Positions 11,171-21,083 of a stretch of 64,000 nucleotides of DNA are shown here, in pieces. Source of the DNA: Rana temporaria (taxonomy: Eukaryota > Chordata > Amphibia > Anura > Ranidae); assembly GCF_905171775.1 (NCBI RefSeq), contig NC_053494.1, positions 157,592,456-157,656,455 on the forward strand, read 5' to 3'. The notes beneath the pieces are model-generated. The model did not search any database, was not told the DNA's origin, and saw only the letters and a program-made list of their open reading frames with translations. Position numbers and translations under genes: made by a program. Positions within the stretch are counted from its first letter, which is position 1, and each line of letters opens with the position of its first letter.

Positions 11171-12134
11171 CCACTTGCTTACTGGGCACATATACCCCCT
11201 TCCTGCCCAGGCGAAATTTCAGCTTTCAGCACTGCGTCGCTTTAAATTAAAACTGCACGGTCGTGGGACGTGCCTCCCAAACAAAATTTACGTCCTTTTT
11301 TTCCCACAAATAGAGCTTTCTTTTGGTGGTATTTGATCACCTCTGCGGTTTTTATTTTTTGCGCTATAAACAAAAAAAGGGTGACAATTTTGAAAAAAAA
11401 AAAACACAATATTTTTTACTTTTTGCTATAATAAATATCCCATTTTAAAAAAAAATAACATTTTTTTTTCTCAGTTTAGGCCGATACGTATTCTACATAT
11501 TTTTGGTAAAAAAAAAATCGCAATAAGCGTATAGTGACTGGTTTGCGCAAAAGTTAGAGTGGCTACAAAATAGGGGATAGAATTCTGACATTTTATTTTA
11601 TTATTTTCTTTTTAATAGTAATGCAGCGATCTGCGAATTTTGGCAGGACTGCGATATTGCGGCGGACACATCGGACACTTTTGATACATTTTTGGGAGCA
11701 TTCACATTCATACAGCGAACAGTGCTATAAAAATGCATTGATTATTGTATAAATGTGACTGACAGGGAAGGGGTTAACACTAGGGGGCGAGGAAGGGGTT
11801 AAATGTGTATCCTGGGAGTGATTCTTACTATGAGGGGAGGGGGACTGACTGGGGGAGGTAACTGATGCTGTGTCCCTATGTACAAGGAACACAGCATCTG
11901 TTTCCTCTCCCTGACAGGACGTAGAGCTCTGTGTTTACACACAGAGCTCCACATCCCTGCTCTGTCATTGCCGATCGCGGGTACCTGGCGGACATCGCGG
12001 CTGCCAGGCATGAGCATCGGCATCTCGGGGACGCGCCGTGTGGCCGGAGGACGCGAGGACGTCAAAAGACGGCGTCCCGGATTTATAGAGCCACCTGGAC
12101 GCCGTCTTTTAACTCAATGCCGGGTCTAAAGTAG
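11171..12134. mobile_element. TTAA-flanked W-family element, copy 1 (964 bp)
   Basis: Flanked by TTAA at 11167-11170 and 12135-12138. The left end is CCACTTGCTTACTGG and the right end TCTAAAGTAG. It contains the 73-bp conserved block at 11303-11375 that recurs in three other elements here. Non-coding. Confidence 0.8.
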
Positions 12135-12380
12135 TTAACCAATAAAAAATAAAAAATAAAAATCATACAATCCCATATACACAATCCTATACCTACAGCT
12201 GATCCAGAGAAAGGCGAAAAACCCCAGCAAAGCATGATCCAATTTGCTACAGCAGGGGGAAAAAATCCTTCCTGATCCCTCGAGAGGCAATTGGATATTC
12301 CCTGGATCAACTTTACCTATAAATGTTAGTACTCAGTTATATTATGTACATTTAGGAAAAAATCCTGTCCTTTTTTTTAA

Positions 12381-13634
12381 CCACTTGACACCCGCACGCC
12401 GTCATATGACGTCCAAAACGGGGACCTGTTATCCTGGGTGGACGTCATATGACGTGATGGGCTTTGCGGGGGGGATATCTCAATGATGCCTGCACCCGGA
12501 GGCATCATTGAGATATCATTTTTTAGCGGCGGCGATCCTGCGCACCGTAAGAACGATCATAGCGGCGGTTCCGCCGCTAGATCGTTCTTACAGGCGGCGG
12601 GAGGGGACATCCCCCCCCTCCCGCCGCCATCCGGTGCTTCTCCGGGCTCTCCCGTCCCACCGGGGGCCCGGAGAGATGATCGCCGTCCGCCGGATGTTTG
12701 CCATAGAGAAGACTGGTGACGATCTGGTCACCAGTCCTCTCTATGACCGTCGGAGGCCCGGGCGCGATGTGATGACGTCACGCCCGGGTCCCCGTAAGTA
12801 AACAAACCGCAATTGCGGCTAGTTTGAATGAGATCTCATTCTTTCCAGCCTGCAGGAGAGATGTGGGGTCTTATTGACCCCGCATCTCTCCTTAAAGAGG
12901 ACCTGTCACACACATTCCTATTACAAGGGATGTTTACATTCCTTGTAATAGGAATAAAAGCGATTGAAAAAAAAAAAAGTGTAAAAAAAAGTGTAAAAAA
13001 TAAAGAAATAAGTAAAATAAAAAAGAAAAAATAATAAAAAAATTAAAATGCCCCTGTCCCCGGTAGCTCGCGCTCAGAAGCGTACGCACACGTAAGTCCC
13101 GCCCACGTATGTAAACGTCGTTCAAACCACACATGTGAGGTGTCGCCGCGTGCGTTAGAGCGTGTGCAACAATTCTAGCACTAGACCTCCTCTGTAACTC
13201 TAAACTGGCAACCTGTAAAAATTTTAAAGTGTCGCCTATGGAGATTTTAAAGTAACAAAGTTTGGCGCCATTCCATGAGTGTACGCAATTTTAAAGCGTG
13301 ACATGTTAGGTATCTAGTTACTCGGCGTAACATCATCTTTCATATTTTACCAAAAAATTGGGTTAACGTTACTGTTTTGTTATTTTTTAATTTATGAAAC
13401 CATTTTTTTTACAAAAAAAAGCCATTTAAAAAATTATTGCGCAAATACGGTGCAAGATAAAAAGTTGCAATGACCGCCATTTTATTCCCTAGGGTGTCTG
13501 CTGAAAAAAAATATATAATGTTTGGGGGTTCTGAGTAATTTTCTAGCAAAAGAATGAGGATTTGTACATGTAGGAAAGAAGTGCCAGAATAGGCCCGGGA
13601 AGGAGGTGGGTTTTAAAGCCCGGTATTGAAGTGG
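12381..13634. mobile_element. TTAA-flanked element, CCACTTGACACC end (1254 bp)
   Basis: TTAA at 12377-12380 and 13635-13638, with ends CCACTTGACAC and GTATTGAAGTGG. The ends resemble the W family but the interior differs and the 73-bp block is absent. It includes several strong hairpins: GACGTCATATGACG repeats near 12400-12455, a TCTCAATGATG/CATCATTGAGA pair at 12477-12516, and a GCGGCGG-rich hairpin at 12545-12630. No ORF of note. Confidence 0.75.
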
Positions 13635-13752
13635 TTAAAGCAATCTACTGATCTGTATAGAACAACCACCTCTGGCTGGAGTCTTTTGCACATTTTCACA
13701 GCTCTTACTGTGAAGAAACCTTTCCATATTTGGAGATGAAATCTCTTTTCCT

Positions 13753-14139
13753 CTAGATATAAAAAGTGCCCCATTTTTCTTTGTGATGGTTGCTCATATC
13801 CCCCCTTAATCTCCTCTTCTCAAGAAAGAATAAATTCAGTTCCACTAATTTCTCCCCATAGCTGAGCGTCTCCATGCCTCTTATCAGTTTGGTTTCCCTT
13901 CTCTGCACTTTCTCCAGTTCTCCGATATCCTTTTTGAGAACTGGTGCCCAAAACTGAACTGCATATTCCAGATGAGGTCTTGCTCCTGATTTGTATAGGG
14001 GCAAATTTATATCTCTCTCTCTGGAGTCCATACCTCTCTTCAAACAAGAAAGGACTCTGCTTGCGTTGAAAACCACAGCTTGGTATTGCATAATATTATT
14101 AAACGTATAATCTACCGGAACACCCAGATCCTTCTCCAC
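13753..14139 (-). pseudogene. CR1-type LINE reverse transcriptase, C-terminal fragment
   Basis: A 128-codon open stretch on the minus strand with the hallmark CR1 C-terminal motifs: EKDLGVPVDY, LPLYKSGARPHLEYAVQFWAP, DIGELEKVQRRETKLI and FLEKRRLRGD. The N-terminal 80 percent of ORF2 is absent (5' truncation, usual for CR1). It ends in a stop followed by CR1 3' UTR sequence on its downstream side (lower coordinates). A dead fragment. Confidence 0.9.
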
Positions 14140-14194
14140 TAAGGATTACCCCAGTTGTACCCACCCCCCCCTAGTCAGCAGAGCTTCTGCTCAT

Positions 14195-14281
14195 TTACTA
14201 AGCTCTGGAGAAACTGCTTTTGCAGAGTGCAACTGCATTTTGCACAGCGCATGGTCTATTTGCCTTTAGTAAATCAACCCT
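14195..14281. repeat. Right half of a TTTACTAAA repeat
   Basis: Has GAGTGCAACTGCATTTTGCA and ends CCTTTAGTAAATCAACCCT; the left half is short or missing. Follows the CR1 fragment. Confidence 0.7.
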
Positions 14282-14641
14282 ATAGTGCACAGCCTTCTCA
14301 TCTCCTTCTAGTATGTGGATAAACCATTATTGGTGTCCTCTTGAATTAATAGTTGATATACTAGTCCTTTGATATATTGATATAACCTGACCATCTGTGG
14401 TCTGGGTGTAGCTAGGGTTCTAAAATACCTAGGGAGCCCTTGTATACCCATGCAGAAGCAAGGTGGAAAGTAAAAATCCAGTCATTTTTTCACTATGGAT
14501 AGTTTGGCAAAGAATCAAACACCTCCAATAAACATACCATTTATACATTTTACAATTAACTACCATTCTGGGTATTGTGTATTTGAACAATCCCAAAAAT
14601 ATTTTTTTCTACATACTTACATACAGGATATGATGTCCAGC

Positions 14642-14658
14642 AAAAGTGACAGTGACAG
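14642..14658 (+). repeat. Target-site duplication of the LINE, 5' copy
   Basis: AAAAGTGACAGTGACAG, identical to the copy at 20566-20582. The first four A bases are ambiguous at the 3' copy because they merge with the poly(A) tail; the other 13 bases are unambiguous. An A-rich start to the duplication is what L1-type endonucleases usually leave. Confidence 0.93.
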
Positions 14659-14826
14659 GGGGCGTGGCCAGGCAGCGTATGTAGCCGGACGCAGCTGAAG
14701 TGAGCTCCGCCGAGAATCCTGGATAAACTCCTGGGGAAGTCACCGCACATCGACCCAAGGCACACGGTTGTGCCCCTCACGTTACCTGGATCACACCCAT
14801 ACCTTTTCCGGCGCTCCGGTCCCACG
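14659..14826 (+). promoter_or_regulatory. LINE 5' UTR with a GC/KLF-type box at the first bases
   Basis: 168 bp from the target duplication to the ORF1 ATG. It opens with GGGGCGTGGCC, which fits the GC-box/KLF consensus, and it has no upstream ATG in frame with ORF1. Internal promoters of this kind drive transcription from the first base of LINEs; that this one does is inference. Confidence 0.5.
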
Positions 14827-15912
14827 ATGTCGTCCAGCAAGAAGCAGCTGGTGAACAGATCCGCAGAGCACATGTCCCAAAATGGCGCGTACACAGCCCG
14901 CACGGCCAAGGAGAAGCACCGCGAGGCGGCGGAGAAGTTGTTCTCCAAACCACCACCGAAAGATCAGGTGGCCTCCTCCAGCTCTCCAGAGGACTCGCCG
15001 GGTGGAGGATCCGAAGCGGACGATACAGTGCCCTTGGAGGACTCGGTACAGGCCGGCTTGATATGGGACACAGTGAGTACTCCTAACCCGGAATCCACTA
15101 GGCCCCAAACCCCAGTGAGCCCTGCTACAGAGGGAGAGCCCACCCTGAGGGACATATTTGCCGCTGTAACATCCTGCAATATGTCTATCACGGCCCTTAC
15201 CACGGAAATCAAGGGGATGAAGTCTGAGATCTCCTTTCTCAGACAGGACGCTCAGAAGCTGAGGGAGAGGGCCTCCGCTCTGGAGGAGAGGGTGAGCACC
15301 ATTGAGGATGACTTGGGGCCTATGCAGAGGGATCTCTCCTATAACAACCATATCATTGATCAGCATTCCTCTCGTTTAGAAGAATTAGAGAACAGGATGA
15401 GGAGAAATAATGTGAGGGCTATAGGCCTCCCTGAAAAGCTGGAAGGGAAGAACCCTGTGGAATTCATTGAGAAATGGCTGATCGCTGCGTTCGGGAGGGA
15501 AGCATTCTCCCCCATGTTCTCTGTTGAACGGGCTCACAGGGTGCCGTCCAGACCATTGCAGCCCGGTGCTCCACCTAGACCCTTTCTGTTTAAGCTCCTG
15601 CACTATCGGGACAGAGATGCCATTTTATATAATGCTAGAATTAATCCGGCTGCCCTAAAAATGGACAATACCAAAGTGTCCTTGTTCCCGGATTTCTCAG
15701 CTGAATTGCAGAAAAAGAGGGGCAAGTTTATGGATGTTAAACGTCGTTTGAGAGGCCTTGAATTGAAATATGCTATGCTGTACCCGGCCAAACTGCGAGT
15801 GGAGGTGTTTGGCACTGTGCAATTTTTTGAGTCCCCTAATGCTGCTGCACAATGGCTAGACCGGGAGGAACAGTCGATCAGGGAGGCTAGGGGTAGACGC
15901 CCCGCAGACTGA
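14827..15912 (+). CDS. LINE ORF1 protein, L1-type RNA-binding chaperone (361 aa)
   Basis: The ATG at 14827 has A at -3 and is the first in-frame ATG; the reading frame is open further upstream only from a GTG at 14770, which is not a credible start. Residues about 1-110 are a low-complexity, Ser/Pro/Glu-rich head. Residues about 119-192 form a heptad-rich coiled coil (EIKGMKSEISFLRQ, LEERVSTIEDD, LEELENRMRR). An RRM-like domain begins near residue 194 (NNVRAIGLPE) and extends to about 290 with the ERAHRVP and RPFLFKLLHYRDRDAIL motifs. A C-terminal domain at about 290-350 has LQKKRGKFMDVKRRL and YPAKLRVEVFG. This is the trimeric nucleic-acid chaperone layout of L1 ORF1p (Transposase_22 family), needed for RNP formation. 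It lies upstream of ORF2 in the same frame, separated by about 500 bp. Confidence 0.92.
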   Translation: MSSSKKQLVNRSAEHMSQNGAYTARTAKEKHREAAEKLFSKPPPKDQVASSSSPEDSPGGGSEADDTVPLEDSVQAGLIWDTVSTPNPESTRPQTPVSPATEGEPTLRDIFAAVTSCNMSITALTTEIKGMKSEISFLRQDAQKLRERASALEERVSTIEDDLGPMQRDLSYNNHIIDQHSSRLEELENRMRRNNVRAIGLPEKLEGKNPVEFIEKWLIAAFGREAFSPMFSVERAHRVPSRPLQPGAPPRPFLFKLLHYRDRDAILYNARINPAALKMDNTKVSLFPDFSAELQKKRGKFMDVKRRLRGLELKYAMLYPAKLRVEVFGTVQFFESPNAAAQWLDREEQSIREARGRRPAD

Positions 15913-16410
15913 AGAGGAGAACTATTCTTACAAGACGAACCCGTGTTATACTTTCCACGTTACTCGTCGCAAGGCGGTTGCTGTTCACTTTGGTTGCTGT
16001 GGGCTAGAAGTTGGCTGTTGAGAAGTTTTAAGACGCTATAAAGTGCACTTCCACTGTTGCCCCCTGGAGGGCTTTGTTAGGCCCTACCTAGATCCGTTGA
16101 CTGAAGTCATCCGGGCCCTGTTGGCCGAAATGCATTTGACCCAATTGAAAGTGGATTCTACCACGGCAGCCCCCATGGATGCCCCCTTATGTATCCAAGT
16201 TAACTTTTTGTGCTATCTGATCCTGGTCCATATGACTACTGTTCTACTATGCCCAAACCGTGATATGTGCCTGCCTAGTTCTCCCAATATCTCGAGCCCC
16301 CCGGACATACTTCTTGCCCTTTGGTTGGCCAATTGCCTTTGCTTGTATCATAATTGTCGCTTATACATGTTACTATGTTATGATCCTGCTAATATGTTGT
16401 ATGGTATGCA

Positions 16411-19400
16411 ATGTCAAGGGTAATGAGATGCTTATCATGGAATGTTCGTGGCCTAGGTGCCCCGGTTAAACGCCTGGAGGTGATGCGTACCATCAAGAGG
16501 TTGGGCGCGGAAGTGATCTGTTTACAGGAGACTCATCTCCCAGCGGGGTCCACACTAAAATTAGCACCAAGGCAGTTTTGCCATCAGTACCACTCCACCC
16601 ATACCATGTACTCACGCGGAGTGAGCATAATGATTAGGCAAGGCACACAATACACGTATATTGATGCCAAGATTGACCCCGAGGGTAGATACGTCTTCCT
16701 ATATTGCTCCCTTTATGGGATGAAGTGCGTGTTGGCGGGGGTGTATATCCCGCCACCGTTCTCATCCTACGTTATAAAACTGCTGGTTGAATTTATATCC
16801 TGTCTCCCTGGTATTCCTGTGCTGGTCCTCGGGGACTTTAATAATCTCCTAGATTTTGAGAAGGATAGGCGAGGGTGTACAGGGGGGGGGGATGTACATG
16901 GGAGGAGGGGACCTACCCCTTTCGCTCGGTTGGTCACTGAACTGGGATTAACAGATGTATGGAGAATGCACAACCCTGATGAAAAGGTATTCTCCTGCCA
17001 GTCAGCCTCGGTGGGGGGGCTATCCAGAATTGACCTGGGCCTGGGGAATGGCCCGATGTTGCCCATGGTCAAGTCATCCCACTATCACCCGAGACACACT
17101 TCCGATCACTCTCCGTTCACGGTGGATTTAGGCCTGGGGTTGGAAAGGGGGAATAGCCTATGGAAGCTCAACCCGTTCTGGCTGTCTCTTATGTCAGAAT
17201 CTGACCCACTCCCATTACTACTAACTAACTTTTTTAAGGATAACATAGGCTCCACTACTCTACAAGTTGTGTGGGACTCTGCTAAGGCATATATGCGGGG
17301 CCAGCTTATCAGAGCCATTAATGAGATTAAGTCTAATACTAAGGAATGGGAGACTCGAGTCTTGGCAGATGCCCAACGCTCGGAAGCAGACTATATAGCG
17401 GACCCCTCTGATAATAACAGGAGGAGCTGGCTAGCAGCACAGACCATGCTCAAGAACCTCTCACTGCAGCTCGCCGAAAATAAAAGTTTTTTTCTGCAGC
17501 AGAGACATTTTGAGGAAGGGGAAAACACCGGCCACTTGCTGGCGATTTTGGCTAAGTCACAGCAACCGCCTTCACAGATAATTGAGGTTAGAAATACTAG
17601 GGGGGAGGCGTGCCACTCCACACAATCCATCATTGAATGCTTTAAAAGCTTTTTTCAGGATGTTTATACATCGAAGGTTAGCCCCACTGTAGCCCAGATA
17701 CACGCATTTCTGGATAAATACCAGATGCCGTGTCTCCCAACTGCGGAGATGGCCTTGCTTAACGCCCCTCTTACCAGGGAAGAGCTGCTGGAAGCATTGG
17801 CACTAGCACACAAAGGGAAGGCACCTGGGGCTGACGGGCTTCCGTCTGAAATCTACAGTAAGTACTCGGAACAACTCATTCCAATTTTACTGAAGGTCTA
17901 CAACACTGCTCTTGAAACTGGACGGCTCCCACCCTCCATGGATGAGGCTCTTATAGTGGTCCTGCTGAAGCCGGGGAAGGACCCTCTTTCCCCGGACTCA
18001 TATAGGCCAATATCCCTATTGACATTTGACGTGAAACTATTGGCTAGGGTGTTAGCTACTAGGTTATCTAAGTGTATCCACCTAGTGGTGCATAGGGATC
18101 AATCTGGATTCATCCCTACTAGATCAACCGCACAGAACTTACGCAGGCTGTTCCTTAACTTACAAATACCAGTGGATAACCCGGGTAATAGGGCCATCTT
18201 CTCCCTAGACGCCGCCAAGGCATTTGACAGTGTGGAGTGGCCATACTTATGGGAAGTGCTAGATAGATTTGGTGTGGGACCTTCCTTCCTGAAGTGGGTC
18301 CAATTGTTGTATAGCTCCCCGAGGGCTAGAATGAGAATCAATGGTGAAGTTTCAGAATCTTTTCGGTTGTTCAGGGGGACTCGGCAGGGGTGCCCACTCT
18401 CTCCCCTGCTGTTCGCCTTGGCACTGGAACCTCTGGCGATTCATATGCGTGCCTCGCCAGGCATAACTGGTTTTTCCAGGGGTGCCGGGCGAGACGTCAT
18501 ATCCTTGTTTGCGGACGACACCTTGATTTATCTAGGAGACACGGGCGAGTCACTGAAGAACGCGATGTCGTTAATCGCGGACTTTGGGGGCCTGTCCGGG
18601 TTCAGCATCAATTGGAATAAATCAGTTCTCATGCCTTTAGACCCGATAGTGAGCCCTCTCCCTGAATGTGCTAAGGATGTATTGGTGGTGAAAGAATTTA
18701 AGTATCTGGGGATACAGGTCACTCCCGACCCCACGCAGTTCCTTCAAATGAATCTGACCCCACTATTGACGCGGTTTAGACAGAAATGCGCGGTTTGGAA
18801 AAAACTCCCCCTGTCGGTTACGGGTAGAGCTAATCTTATTAAGATGGTGTGGGCCCCGCAGCTCCTGTATGTCTTCCACAATTCTCCAGTCTGGATCCCG
18901 CATAAATGGTTCGCACAGATTGATGCCCAGTTCAGGGATCTGATCTGGGGCGGAAAGGTTGCTAGAATTAGCCTCAAAACACTGCAGCTTGCTAAAGATC
19001 AAGGGGGCATGGCGGTTCCGCACGCTAGGTACTACTTTGTAGCATCACAGATACAACATTTGGGACATTGGGGAGAGATAGATGAGGGGGACCCTGTACG
19101 GACACCACTAATACCCAAGGGATCTGTTCTCCCGGCGGTATCACATCTAGAAGCAGGGCTATCGCACTTGGACCAATCGCTACCCACTGTCACCTTGCTG
19201 AATACCCTATGGAAATATATAAGGTCCGCATTTAATATTAAAGGAGTGTGCCCCTTTACTCCCATTTGGAAGAACTCCAACTTTCGGGAACTTTCTAAGT
19301 TAGGGGGTTTCAGGCAATGGACCGAGGCGGGAATTCACTACATCGCCCAGCTGTACGCAGGATCAGTTCTAAAGTCCTTCACGGACCTGGGAGATGAGTT

Positions 19401-20205
19401 CCCATTAGCTAGAACACAGTTCTACAAATACCTACAGCTAAGACACGCTATCCAGAGTGAGAGTAGGCTTTCCCCCCTCTTGTTAGTGAAACACCCCCTC
19501 CATACTGACGTTCTAGCGAATAGAGACAAGAAGGGTATGATCTCACAGGTTTACTCCAGACTGATTGGTATCACCCATGACGCTACGACATTGCCATGCA
19601 GAAAGGGGTGGGAAAAAGATTTGGGACCCATAGACGGGGATACATGGGAAATATGCTTGACCTCCGCCCCTTTGGTATCGGTATCAGCACAACACAGACT
19701 GTCACACTTATTTCTGCTCCATAGGGTGTATAGGACACCTACTCGTCTATTTAAGTGGGGTCTGAGAGACTCTCCACTATGCCCAAAATGTAACGCGCAG
19801 GAGGGGGACTTGCTACATATGATGTGGAAATGTCCGAAACTTTTTAGATATTGGCAATACATCACAAACACTATATCACAGGCATATGGCTTTCCGGCAC
19901 CGCATGATCCAGTGGTATGTCTCCTTGGAGCACTGGAAGTGCCCTCTCTCTCCCCACATGGTCACACGGCCGTACTTCGGCTGCTTTATGTGGCCCGGAA
20001 GGCCATTGCTAGATTCTGGATCACCCCCAGGGTACCTACAGAAGGACTTTGGGTGAAGATGGTAAACAGCATGTTGATAAGGGAGAAAATTACATATCAG
20101 CATAGAAATGCATCAAAGAAGTTCTATTCCTTATGGCAGCCTTGGCTAGACACCCCTGGGCTGGGTCCGGCGGAGTTGGTTATGGATAGACTTTTACAGG
20201 GCTAA
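16411..20205 (+). CDS. LINE ORF2 protein, endonuclease-reverse transcriptase (1264 aa)
   Basis: A complete ORF2p with no stop or frameshift. An APE-like endonuclease occupies about residues 5-240, with WNVRGLG (N11), LQETHL (E40), YSRG (Y67), GDFNN (D142, N144) and TSDHSP (D232, H233). A reverse transcriptase occupies about residues 440-790: GKAPGADGLPSEIY near 469, RPISLLTFDVKLLA, LDAAKAFDSVEW (first catalytic Asp, D600), GTRQGCPLSPLLFALALEPL, and the FADD box at 700-703 (D702, D703), followed by KYLGIQVTPD. A C-terminal Cys/His motif CX2CX8HX4C at C1124, C1127, H1136 and C1141 is the L1-type zinc knuckle. All expected catalytic residues are present, so the enzyme could be active. The ATG at 16411 is followed by a second Met at residue 5; either could be used. 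Confidence 0.95.
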   Translation: MSRVMRCLSWNVRGLGAPVKRLEVMRTIKRLGAEVICLQETHLPAGSTLKLAPRQFCHQYHSTHTMYSRGVSIMIRQGTQYTYIDAKIDPEGRYVFLYCSLYGMKCVLAGVYIPPPFSSYVIKLLVEFISCLPGIPVLVLGDFNNLLDFEKDRRGCTGGGDVHGRRGPTPFARLVTELGLTDVWRMHNPDEKVFSCQSASVGGLSRIDLGLGNGPMLPMVKSSHYHPRHTSDHSPFTVDLGLGLERGNSLWKLNPFWLSLMSESDPLPLLLTNFFKDNIGSTTLQVVWDSAKAYMRGQLIRAINEIKSNTKEWETRVLADAQRSEADYIADPSDNNRRSWLAAQTMLKNLSLQLAENKSFFLQQRHFEEGENTGHLLAILAKSQQPPSQIIEVRNTRGEACHSTQSIIECFKSFFQDVYTSKVSPTVAQIHAFLDKYQMPCLPTAEMALLNAPLTREELLEALALAHKGKAPGADGLPSEIYSKYSEQLIPILLKVYNTALETGRLPPSMDEALIVVLLKPGKDPLSPDSYRPISLLTFDVKLLARVLATRLSKCIHLVVHRDQSGFIPTRSTAQNLRRLFLNLQIPVDNPGNRAIFSLDAAKAFDSVEWPYLWEVLDRFGVGPSFLKWVQLLYSSPRARMRINGEVSESFRLFRGTRQGCPLSPLLFALALEPLAIHMRASPGITGFSRGAGRDVISLFADDTLIYLGDTGESLKNAMSLIADFGGLSGFSINWNKSVLMPLDPIVSPLPECAKDVLVVKEFKYLGIQVTPDPTQFLQMNLTPLLTRFRQKCAVWKKLPLSVTGRANLIKMVWAPQLLYVFHNSPVWIPHKWFAQIDAQFRDLIWGGKVARISLKTLQLAKDQGGMAVPHARYYFVASQIQHLGHWGEIDEGDPVRTPLIPKGSVLPAVSHLEAGLSHLDQSLPTVTLLNTLWKYIRSAFNIKGVCPFTPIWKNSNFRELSKLGGFRQWTEAGIHYIAQLYAGSVLKSFTDLGDEFPLARTQFYKYLQLRHAIQSESRLSPLLLVKHPLHTDVLANRDKKGMISQVYSRLIGITHDATTLPCRKGWEKDLGPIDGDTWEICLTSAPLVSVSAQHRLSHLFLLHRVYRTPTRLFKWGLRDSPLCPKCNAQEGDLLHMMWKCPKLFRYWQYITNTISQAYGFPAPHDPVVCLLGALEVPSLSPHGHTAVLRLLYVARKAIARFWITPRVPTEGLWVKMVNSMLIREKITYQHRNASKKFYSLWQPWLDTPGLGPAELVMDRLLQG

Positions 20206-20538
20206 CAGGTAGTACTGAGAAATGAGGTAGGACAAAAATCAACTGAGAGGTATACAATAAGTTGTACTATGGATGGGGGTCCAGGTTTATAGTACGTTGT
20301 GTTAACAGTATGACAGGATTTACACTAAAGGCGTATGGGCGCATAAGAAAGACAACTGTAATATTTGGTTAGACCGTGTGTTTAAAGTTAAGCGGGAGTT
20401 CTCTTTTTCTTAGTCATAATGTTCTAAAGACACGTAAACATACCCAAGTTTGCCTAGATAAAGTGCGTAATTTCTGCTTGTATCCTTGATCTTTGATTAA
20501 TATCCTACTATTATGGAATTGTATGTTTATTTTGTCTC

Positions 20539-20565
20539 AATAAAATATTTTTCTTGATTAAAAAA
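20539..20565 (+). terminator. LINE polyadenylation signal and A tail
   Basis: AATAAA at 20539-20544, then 15 bases of TATTTTTCTTGATT-type sequence and an A run ending at the target duplication. It marks the RNA 3' end of the inserted copy. Confidence 0.85.
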
Positions 20566-20582
20566 AAAAGTGACAGTGACAG
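20566..20582 (+). repeat. Target-site duplication of the LINE, 3' copy
   Basis: An exact repeat of 14642-14658 directly after the A run of the LINE. It marks the 3' junction. Confidence 0.93.
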
Positions 20583-21083
20583 CTATAATATTGCTCCATA
20601 TATTGATAGACCTTCTTAACAAAGTTTGAATAAACAAACTAAGAATTCTTTCCCCACTGTGGAAAGATACACTTGCCCACAGACATCTGTGGAAACTAGC
20701 TCTAGTACATTTTAACAGTAATAATAGCAACAACATACAAAGTTCAGTAAAAAGAAAACAAAATACTGCTCTATATTGTGTATCTCCTGGAGATGGCGCT
20801 CTTGTGTGACTTATTTTTTTAATAAAGACTATCCAGTAAGCTCAGTGAATTTGCAAAGTGAGTACTCTGTAAAGAAATTCTTTAATTCTATGGAAAGTTT
20901 TGAGTTTGTGTTTTTATCATTTTAAGAACATCTACAACCACAACAAAATATTAAATACACATTACAAGTAAATACATTTTGTATGGAAAATTATAACAAA
21001 AAATTTGCAGATATACTTATATACACTTTGAAGCCAGCTGAAATGATTTTATGTACCTTTAGGGATGTTCAGAAGTTTTCTTT

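Larger units (their letters stand above)
10258..14170 (-). mobile_element. CR1 LINE 3' fragment split by three TTAA-type elements
   Basis: CR1-derived sequence is found in three blocks in the right order: 13639-14170 (RT end and start of the 3' UTR), 12139-12376 (3' UTR, with 'GATCCAGAG' and 'CTGGATCAAC' segments), and 10258-10299 (terminal GTTACATAG region). The blocks are separated by 12381-13634 and by 10304-12134, both bounded by TTAA. The CR1 is the oldest layer and the DNA elements landed in it later. Confidence 0.85.
14659..20565 (+). mobile_element. Full-length L1-type (L1/Tx1 clade) LINE, both ORFs open
   Basis: A 5.9-kb non-LTR retrotransposon in the same orientation as the host gene, in the intron between exons A and B. 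It has a short 5' UTR of 168 bp starting GGGGCGTGGCC, ORF1 (14827-15912), a spacer of about 500 bp, ORF2 (16411-20205), a 3' UTR with AATAAA at 20539-20544, and an A run. It is bounded by a 17-bp direct repeat (AAAAGTGACAGTGACAG) at 14642-14658 and 20566-20582. Long ORFs without stops plus an exact target duplication mean a recent insertion. Clade placement (L1 or the related Tx1 group common in frogs) is by protein style only. Confidence 0.95.

Noticed and set aside
14770..14826. Upstream extension of LINE ORF1 by 19 codons
   Set aside because: The extension starts at GTG; the first ATG in frame is at 14827 with a good context.
14791..15366. 191-codon open frame on the minus strand
   Set aside because: It is the antisense shadow of LINE ORF1, with no independent support.
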